Assembly (NCBI GenBank): GCA_964573545.1
Contig: CAZNJQ010000004.1
Location: 1 to 42,563, forward strand
Origin: CAZNJQ01 sp964573545
GTDB taxonomy: Bacteria; Patescibacteriota; Minisyncoccia; Phycocordibacterales; UBA2135
DNA: 42,563 nucleotides
Reading direction: 5' to 3'
Position numbers and translations under genes: made by a program. Positions 37,628 to 42,563 of the stretch are shown here, piece by piece (the first letter of the stretch is position 1; the number at the start of each line of letters is the position of its first letter). The notes beneath the pieces were generated by a model. That model saw only the letters and a list, made by a program, of their open reading frames with translations. It was not told where the DNA came from and ran no database searches.

Positions 37628-38584
37628 TTAAAAGCTATTCCACGCCGCGCCCGCATCTTCGGCTGAAAATACTACGCCGTGTTCATGAAAAATTTTTTTA
37701 ACCTCGGCGAAAAAGGCCAGTTCTTTGTTGAGATATTTTAAATATGTGCTTAACCCGATACTTGCCCGGAGCGGGTCAGTCGCCAGAAACTGCAGGTCGT
37801 GGACCGAGTCCCCCAACGTCCGTATACCGTTTATGATGTCGAGGTGTGTCGGGAGAAGTCCTTCAGGAACGGATAGTTCACTTAATTCCCGCGCAAGGTC
37901 TCCGTAATTTTCCTCGATGCGGAGAAGCGCGGTTGCTTCTGCGTTCGTGCCAGTGATGACTTTCTGGAATGCGGCAAAAGCGTCTCCTGAGTTTGCGCCA
38001 GGGTGGTGTCCGATTGCGGTGATCATTGCATTGCCGTATGCGCGCAAGGTTTCTGTATCTTGCGAGACGGTTCGGATGTTCCCTTCCTTGAAATATTCTG
38101 GCGCGGGGAGTGCCGCAATGTTCTCAAAAAGAGACGAGAGTGTTTCGTTGAGGGTGTCCTGAACGGGCATTTCTCCCTTCTCTAACATAAGTACCGACAA
38201 AAATTCTTTGGCGAATGCCTCGGTGACGCTCGTGGTGGCGTCCGTGCTTTCTCCGGCTGCCTGCTCACGCAGCGCTTCCGGAGTTGCAATGAGGTCTGGG
38301 GGCGCGACAAACGGATTTCTGTTCTTTTTAATTTCGTCGCCGTCGCGTGTTCCGTCACCGTCAGTGTCGGGGTTTTTCTGGTTAGTGCCCAGTATGCGTT
38401 CTTCCCAATCCCGCAAGCCATCATTGTCGGTGTCGCGCACTGATTGTAAAAGTTCTGAAGCGCCCTGTTTTTCTTGTATAAATACGGTGCCGTCGACAAA
38501 ATTCTGGACAAGAAAAACGCCGCCCCCTACACAGAGGATACCCGCGACGAGCGCAATTAGTTTTTTACTCGGAAGATAATGCAT
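37628..38584 (-). CDS. Membrane-anchored protein with thrombospondin type-3 calcium repeats
   Basis: 318 residues. An N-terminal span (LIALVAGILCVGGGVFLV, about 9-26) exposes the rest outside. Two calcium-binding TSP3-type loops follow: DTDNDGLRDWEE (about 51-62) and DTDGDGTRDGDE (about 73-84), with conserved Asp at the ligand positions. The remaining 220 residues are helical (EAFAKEFLSVLMLEKGEMPV, FQKVITGTNAEATALLRIEE, YLKYLNKELAFFAEVKKIFH). It is the first gene of the secretion-like cluster and precedes the repeat protein by 25 nt. AAGGA close to the ATG may act as a ribosome binding site. Calcium-stabilised TSP3 linkers are common in surface proteins, but the specific role is unknown. Confidence 0.65.
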   Translation of the reverse strand: MHYLPSKKLIALVAGILCVGGGVFLVQNFVDGTVFIQEKQGASELLQSVRDTDNDGLRDWEERILGTNQKNPDTDGDGTRDGDEIKKNRNPFVAPPDLIATPEALREQAAGESTDATTSVTEAFAKEFLSVLMLEKGEMPVQDTLNETLSSLFENIAALPAPEYFKEGNIRTVSQDTETLRAYGNAMITAIGHHPGANSGDAFAAFQKVITGTNAEATALLRIEENYGDLARELSELSVPEGLLPTHLDIINGIRTLGDSVHDLQFLATDPLRASIGLSTYLKYLNKELAFFAEVKKIFHEHGVVFSAEDAGAAWNSF

Positions 38585-38606
38585 TCTTCCTTAGCTATCG
38601 CACGAA

Positions 38607-38630
38607 GCGCAGTCCGTCTTCCGGACGCGC
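38607..38630. promoter_or_regulatory. Hairpin upstream of the secretion cluster
   Basis: GTCCG (38612-38616), loop TCTTC, CGGAC (38622-38626), extended by GCGC on both sides with one bulge. There is no T tract. It lies in the 218-nt stretch 38585-38802, which otherwise holds no gene; that stretch also contains a perfect DnaA box on the minus strand at 38745-38753. Confidence 0.4.
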
Positions 38631-38790
38631 AGTAACCTCTTGATGGCCCGTGCTCCTATTTTTGGCACACCTCGCCCATTTTCGATGGACCCTAGTAAAA
38701 GTATAGCAAAATAAAGATTTTTTAGTATTTTCCAACACCTGATTTGTGGATAATGGCGTCTTTAAACATCCTTATTTTTAGGCGACATGC

Positions 38791-38796
38791 TAGTAT
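38791..38796 (+). promoter_or_regulatory. -10 element of the small secreted protein gene
   Basis: TAGTAT, preceded by TGC (extended -10), ends 6 nt before the ATG at 38803. Confidence 0.45.
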
Positions 38797-38802
38797 TAAT
38801 GG

Positions 38803-39150
38803 ATGAATATTTTGAAAAGGTACTCTTTTATAGCTGTAACACTTCTGTTTGTCGGGTTTTTTGTCTTTATTCCTTGGTCTTTACGCGCCGCATCGCCTTT
38901 TGGCGGCCAAATTACGAAGATTAAGAGGTGCGTTCCGGGCCTCTTGCTGTCAGTTAGTTCTCCCCGCGGCGGAGAGTTCATGTATATTCCCGGGAGAAGC
39001 TTCAGTTATGAATATGGTCCGCCACGGCGCAACAGACAGTGGCTTTTAGGGATGGCCGGGTCAAAAACACCCTGTTTTGTGCCGTGTAAAACGGGTCTTT
39101 GTATCGCTGGATTCGGCAACCTCATTAATTTTCACGGTTCAAGCCGATAA
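38803..39150 (+). CDS. Small exported protein of unknown function
   Basis: 115 residues with a clear signal peptide: basic KRYSF, hydrophobic IAVTLLFVGFFVFIPWSL, cleavage near residue 30 (RAASPFG). The mature 85 residues contain four Cys: one in GGQITKIKRCVPG, two close together in the TPCFVPCKT segment, and one more in GLCIAGF. They also have aromatic and Gly-rich strands (SPRGGEFMYIPGRSFSYEYG), so one or two disulfides are possible if it is exported to an oxidising space. No family assignment. The mRNA is probably leaderless. Its last 26 nt overlap the 3' end of ksgA on the opposite strand, so the two transcripts are antisense there. Confidence 0.55.
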   Translation: MNILKRYSFIAVTLLFVGFFVFIPWSLRAASPFGGQITKIKRCVPGLLLSVSSPRGGEFMYIPGRSFSYEYGPPRRNRQWLLGMAGSKTPCFVPCKTGLCIAGFGNLINFHGSSR

Positions 39151-39946
39151 TCCGGATCGTCGCGTCGGCGCGTCCGGACAAGAAAGCGCAGAGCTTTTTC
39201 CATTGCTCGAGGGCGAGGTCTTCTGCGCGGGCATCTGGTGAAACCCCGGCCGCTACAAGGTCTTCCTTTGACATGCTCTCCCGTAGGTTCCCCGATATTT
39301 TTTTTCGCTTGCTTTTAAACCCCTCTTTCACGAGCGCAAAAAAATCAGAGTCCGTGAATTCAGAGAAATTTTTTTTTGAAATTTCATCAATGTGAAGGAG
39401 CGCCGAATCGACGTTCGGTTCCGGGGAGAACCATTGTCTGTCAATCGTCTCAATATAGTGCGGCGTCCCGTATGCTTTAACGGAAATCGACAAAATACTC
39501 TCTTTCTTGTCGCGAGCAACGATGCGTTCCGCGACCTCTCTCTGAACAATAAGCGTCATGCTCTGTGGTTGAATATCCGCGCTTAAGAATTTTTTAAGAA
39601 GTGCACCGGTAAGGTAATATGGGATGCTGCCGGCGAGTTTATAGGTTCTAGGTTCTAGGTTATAGGTTATGGGGCTAAAATTGAGGATGTCGTCGTGGAT
39701 GAGTATTAATTTTTTTGATATGATCTCTTTTGAAAATTTTTCGCGGAGATACTCAATCATTCTGGCATCTTTTTCGACAGCGATGACCCTCTGCGCGTTT
39801 TTTAAAAAAAATTCCGTGAGAAAGCCCATTCCGGGGCCGACTTCGACCACGGTGTCTCCTGGTTCTATATGCGCCGCATCAAGAAAGTGCGCGGCGACAG
39901 TCCGCGATGTAAGGAAATTTTGCCCCAAAGATTTTTTTGCGCGCAT
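39125..39946 (-). CDS. ksgA: 16S rRNA dimethyladenosine transferase (RsmA/KsgA)
   Basis: RsmA dimethylates two adjacent adenines near the 3' end of 16S rRNA. 273 residues, normal length. SAM-binding motif VVEVGPGMGFLTEFFL (33-48), the acidic VIAVEKDARM (54-63), HDDILNF (84-90), and the catalytic motif IV, normally N-[LI]-P-Y, which reads SIPYY (107-111), with Ser for the conserved Asn. VPP-like WFSPEPNVDSALL and the helical C-terminal domain (FFALVKEGFKSKRKKISGNL) are as expected. Residues 93-104 (ITYNLEPRTYKL) are encoded by a tandem heptamer array, an in-frame repeat insertion just before motif IV. The gene starts 7 nt after the helicase stop and is probably co-transcribed with it. Confidence 0.93.
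   Translation of the reverse strand: MRAKKSLGQNFLTSRTVAAHFLDAAHIEPGDTVVEVGPGMGFLTEFFLKNAQRVIAVEKDARMIEYLREKFSKEIISKKLILIHDDILNFSPITYNLEPRTYKLAGSIPYYLTGALLKKFLSADIQPQSMTLIVQREVAERIVARDKKESILSISVKAYGTPHYIETIDRQWFSPEPNVDSALLHIDEISKKNFSEFTDSDFFALVKEGFKSKRKKISGNLRESMSKEDLVAAGVSPDARAEDLALEQWKKLCAFLSGRADATIRIIGLNREN
39642..39669. repeat. Heptamer tandem array inside ksgA
   Basis: Four copies of TAGGTTC or TAGGTTA in a row (39642-39648, 39649-39655, 39656-39662, 39663-39669). They are translated on the minus strand as part of RsmA. The unit shares TAGGT with the TTAGGTG array at rpsT. Confidence 0.9.
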
Positions 39947-39953
39947 ACTATAG

Positions 39954-41903
39954 CTATGTTATCGATATGGACGGGAACGCATCATTCTCATCGAGGTACG
40001 TAACGTCGAAGAGTGCCGTTTTAATGTCGCCGAGAAACTCCGACGGTACGGTCGCGTATCGTGATCCGTACAGCATTCGTGATTGCGGGCACGAAAGAAA
40101 CACTTTTTTCTTCGCTCGCGTGAGAGCAACGTAAAAAAGACGGCGCTCCTCTTCTGACTTGTCCTGATTATTTTCCGCAGTGCCGGTCTCTTCATCGGGC
40201 GGCGCGTACGGGAAAAGTCCCTGTTCAAGCCCGGCGATGAATACATGCCCGAACTCGAGTCCCTTCGCCGCATGGACGGTCATAAGGCGCACGCCGTCGC
40301 TTTTTTGGAGTAGCGCGTCTTGGTCCGAAGCGAGTGCCGCATGCGCTAGAAATTCCCGAATTCCTTCTTCAGGCCCCGCTTCGTCAAATCGCGCCGCGAA
40401 AGAGGCAAGTTCACGGATATTCAAAATCCTCTCTGCACCATCTTCCTCGGTCTTCAAATGAGTTTCGAGCCCGGTTCGTTCAAGTATGTATGAGACGAGC
40501 CCGCTCGGCGTGCGCGTGCGGCTTTCGTTTTCTATGTCATCAAGAGTCGAGTAAAATGCATCGATTTTTTCTCTGAATGTTCTGGAGAGCGAATCTTTTT
40601 GCCCGGCACACAATTTGAGAAACGTGACTTTTCCGATCCCTCGCGGGGGGACGTTGATGATCCGCTTGATGTCGTGAATGCTCTCGCGATTTTTTGCCGC
40701 TTCGATGAAAGAAAGCACGTCTTTCACTTCTCGCCGTTCAAAGAAGCGCGTGCCGATAATGTGATACGGGATGTCGGCCGAGAGGAACGCTTCTTCAAGC
40801 GCTCGCGATTGGAAGTTGGTCCGATACAAGACCGCAATATCGCGCGACGAGGCGCCGCCCCCGAGGAGCTTGTGCGTTATATCCGCGATCCCGCGCGCCT
40901 CACTTGTCTCCGTTCCCGGGAATGAGAGGGAGATTTTTTCGCCTTCTCCGTTCTTCGTGAAGAGATTTTTTTCTGTGCGGAGCGTGTTTTTCGCTATGAC
41001 ATCGTTTGCCGCAGCAAGGATCGTTCCCGTTGAGCGGTAGTTCTCTTCAAGAAGAATGGTTTTTGCGCCCGGATAGTCTTCTTCGAATCGAAGTATGTTT
41101 TTTACGTTTGCGCCGCGCCATCCGTAGATGGTTTGATCTCCGTCACCGACAACGGCGATATTGCCGTGTCCTTGCGCGAGGAGCCGCACGAGCTCATATT
41201 GCGCCGCGTTGGTATCTTGGTATTCGTCGATGTGGACATAGCGCCACATGCGCGTGTATGCCTCCCGCACACGCTCGTTCTCTTTGAGTAAGGAGACGGT
41301 TTTTGCGAGCAAGTCATCAAAGTCAAGACAGTTCTCTTTTGCAAGTTCCGCGTCATATCGCCTCCAAACATCGGCGACAAGCGAGAAAAAATATGCATTT
41401 CCCGCACGCGCCGTATATGTTTCGTTGGTCGAGAGTTCTCCCTTTTGTCGCGAGATAATTGATTGGAACTGCCGTGGCGAGTGTTCCTTCGGGTCAATTC
41501 CCGCACTACGCATTGCTTCTTTAATACGCGCGAGCGCGTCATCGCGGTCCTGTATTCTGAAATTTTTTCGCACGCCTATATGCGCGCCATCTCGGCGGAG
41601 TATGAATGCGGAGAGTGCATGGAACGTTCCCATGAATGGCTGGCCGCTCGAGTAAAAGGGCAAGAAATCACGGGCCTCCTTTTTTATGAGACGCGCTATC
41701 CGCTCGCGCATTTCATGGGCGGCTTTATTTGTGAATGTAACGGCAAGTATACTCTCTGGCGGCACACCGGACGAGATAAGGCGCGCTATCCGATGGGTGA
41801 GCGTCCTTGTTTTTCCGGTTCCTGCGCCGGCGATGATCAAAAGAGGTCCCTCTGTGTGGAGCACAGCTTCTTTTTGGAGGGAATTGAGGCCTTGTTCTTC
41901 CAT
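39954..41903 (-). CDS. UvrD/PcrA-type superfamily 1 DNA helicase
   Basis: 3'-5' DNA helicase for repair, replication restart or plasmid-type replication. 649 residues (PcrA is about 720). Motifs: Q-motif LNSLQKEAV, I AGAGTGKTRTLTHRIA (25-40), Ia AVTFTNKAAHEMRERI, II VHIDEYQDTNAAQYEL, III VVGDGDQTIYGWRGA, IV LEENYRSTGTIL, IVa AVLYRTNFQSRALEEAF, V VRLMTVHAAKGLEFGHVFIA, VI EEERRLFYVALTRAKKKVFL. The C-terminal tail is short and lacks the extra PcrA domain. TATAGT on the minus strand (41920-41915) ends 11 nt before the ATG, leaving almost no leader. ksgA follows 7 nt after the stop. Whether it is UvrD, PcrA or Rep cannot be decided from motifs alone. Confidence 0.95.
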   Translation of the reverse strand: MEEQGLNSLQKEAVLHTEGPLLIIAGAGTGKTRTLTHRIARLISSGVPPESILAVTFTNKAAHEMRERIARLIKKEARDFLPFYSSGQPFMGTFHALSAFILRRDGAHIGVRKNFRIQDRDDALARIKEAMRSAGIDPKEHSPRQFQSIISRQKGELSTNETYTARAGNAYFFSLVADVWRRYDAELAKENCLDFDDLLAKTVSLLKENERVREAYTRMWRYVHIDEYQDTNAAQYELVRLLAQGHGNIAVVGDGDQTIYGWRGANVKNILRFEEDYPGAKTILLEENYRSTGTILAAANDVIAKNTLRTEKNLFTKNGEGEKISLSFPGTETSEARGIADITHKLLGGGASSRDIAVLYRTNFQSRALEEAFLSADIPYHIIGTRFFERREVKDVLSFIEAAKNRESIHDIKRIINVPPRGIGKVTFLKLCAGQKDSLSRTFREKIDAFYSTLDDIENESRTRTPSGLVSYILERTGLETHLKTEEDGAERILNIRELASFAARFDEAGPEEGIREFLAHAALASDQDALLQKSDGVRLMTVHAAKGLEFGHVFIAGLEQGLFPYAPPDEETGTAENNQDKSEEERRLFYVALTRAKKKVFLSCPQSRMLYGSRYATVPSEFLGDIKTALFDVTYLDENDAFPSISIT

Positions 41904-41978
41904 ATATTGACCCCACTATAACACAAAGCGTGCCTGTACGTGCCCCCTTCCCGCGCTCGCGTTATCCACCTGCGCCGG

Positions 41979-42006
41979 TTGACTTCAAGGCCCTCATCGG
42001 TATACT
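41979..42006 (+). promoter_or_regulatory. Promoter of the LysM protein gene
   Basis: TTGACT (41979-41984), a 16-nt spacer and TATACT (42001-42006) form one of the best promoters of the window. The start would be near 42013. The leader that follows contains a 14-bp palindrome AATAAGGCCTTATT (42041-42054) and a tiny frame at 42021-42056 (MIGMDDKIRPY). Confidence 0.65.
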
Positions 42007-42097
42007 TAATGTATTGTTGGATGATAGGGATGGATGACAAAATAAGGCCTTATTAAGCCATATTTTGCGCTTGAGATTCGGAAACACCCCCTTTATT

Positions 42098-42563
42098 TTG
42101 ACTCATTTCAGCGTACAAGACCCCGGGCCCTCACGCTCTTTTGCCCGGGCGACATATATTTCCCTTGCAAAATCAGGCCTTTTTAAGGGAGGGGTGGTTT
42201 TTGTACTCCTCATCTCTTCCCTTGTTTGGAACGCTTCTGTGGCTCACGCCGGCATTTTTTCTTTTTGGGGCAGTCTTTTCAATAAGCAAGCGGATGCGGA
42301 TTCTTTGTATGCGAACTCTCAAAATATGGCGCTTTTGCAGGCGGCACTCAACTATGACCCGAATCCGTCAAAAGGAGGTGGCGATATTACCGTTGTCGGC
42401 GGAAGCGCCCTGCTTCCTGACTCCGGCCCTCTCGGGACTATCGCCGATGTTTCGGAAACGCCGACGAACGGACAAATTAGTTTATATGTGGTGCGGGAGG
42501 AAGACTCTCTCTCTCAAATTGCGCAAATGTTTGGAGTTTCAATCAATACAATCATTTGGGCAA
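42098..42563 (+). CDS. Exported LysM-domain protein, probable cell-wall hydrolase (partial, cut by the window end)
   Basis: The frame is open to the last base. A hydrophobic segment (GGVVFVLLISSLVWNASVAH, cleavage near AHAG) acts as signal peptide or anchor after a basic stretch with SRSFARATYISLAKSG. The mature part has FWGSLFNKQADADSLYANSQ and then a LysM domain, ISLYVVREEDSLSQIAQMFG followed by VSINTIIWA, which binds peptidoglycan or chitin-like glycans. In Parcubacteria such N-termini usually precede an M23 peptidase domain, which would lie beyond the window. The start is uncertain: there is no ATG in frame, so TTG at 42098 is my choice. TTG at 42071 and GTG at 42194 (with AAGGGAGG directly before it) are alternatives. 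Confidence 0.7.
   Translation, partial: MTHFSVQDPGPSRSFARATYISLAKSGLFKGGVVFVLLISSLVWNASVAHAGIFSFWGSLFNKQADADSLYANSQNMALLQAALNYDPNPSKGGGDITVVGGSALLPDSGPLGTIADVSETPTNGQISLYVVREEDSLSQIAQMFGVSINTIIWA

Noticed and set aside
38607..38630. Hairpin as terminator of the secretion cluster or of ksgA
   Set aside because: It lies upstream of the first cluster gene, has no T tract, and ksgA points away from it.
1..42563. TGA recoded as glycine or tryptophan, as in some other CPR lineages
   Set aside because: TGA ends several frames at family-normal lengths (for example the 85-aa DciA-like gene), and Trp and Gly positions use TGG and GGN.

Overview
The window looks like chromosome from a Candidate Phyla Radiation (Patescibacteria) bacterium, most likely of the Parcubacteria. 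This rests on gene style, not on a marker-gene tree. The housekeeping genes are compact: a PolA almost without its exonuclease-like domain, a MurE-like ligase without its UDP-binding domain, a short YebC and a short YidC. There is a VirB2/PrgI/VirB4/TrbL-type secretion cluster surrounded by secreted proteins of unknown function. Coding is dense, the code is standard (TGA is a stop) and the GC content is middling. No transposase, integrase, phage gene or CRISPR array was seen.

Layout. 1-1250: two small unknown genes, each with its own -35/-10 promoter and terminator. 1300-5600: rpsT, ruvA, a MurE-like ligase, a lamin-tail-type membrane protein, a SpoU methyltransferase and a small membrane protein. 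5650-9710: tRNA-Lys, holA, polA and tsaE, with a possible small RNA between tRNA-Lys and holA. 9786-11234: an unknown protein and a lipoprotein with a strong ribosome binding site. 11412-19818: pilB, a structured RNA on the minus strand that resembles 6S RNA, ruvB, yebC (its 5' end duplicated around a palindromic element), ruvC, an acidic micro-protein, tyrS and a class A penicillin-binding protein. 19846-26749: the replication-origin neighbourhood, with dnaN, a DciA-like gene and a NUDIX gene on one side, dnaA on the other, DnaA boxes between them, then the classical rpmH-rnpA-yidD-yidC-jag cluster interrupted by an unknown gene. 26774-38584: ten minus-strand genes forming a type IV secretion-like module. 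38803-42563: a small secreted protein, ksgA, a UvrD/PcrA helicase and the start of a LysM cell-wall protein.

How the genes work together. Initiation of replication (dnaA, dnaN, DciA-like, origin) sits beside the ribosome/membrane-insertion cluster (rpmH, rnpA, yidD, yidC, jag). ruvA, ruvB and ruvC give a complete Holliday-junction pathway, although they are not contiguous. The secretion-like module encodes a pilin-like subunit, a PrgI-like membrane protein, a VirB4 ATPase split over two genes, a polytopic TrbL-like channel protein and several exported proteins that could form a surface appendage. No relaxase or coupling protein is visible, so DNA uptake, protein export or attachment are as plausible as conjugation.

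The clearest window-wide pattern is regulatory. Many genes have a -10-like hexamer ending 5-8 nt (most often exactly 7 nt) before the ATG and no ribosome binding site, which predicts leaderless mRNAs. A minority of mostly unknown genes instead carry normal promoters, leaders or Shine-Dalgarno sequences. A second theme is short repeats (heptamer arrays and REP-like palindromes) that have entered genes in frame (trmH, yebC, ksgA) or sit directly at a start codon (rpsT).
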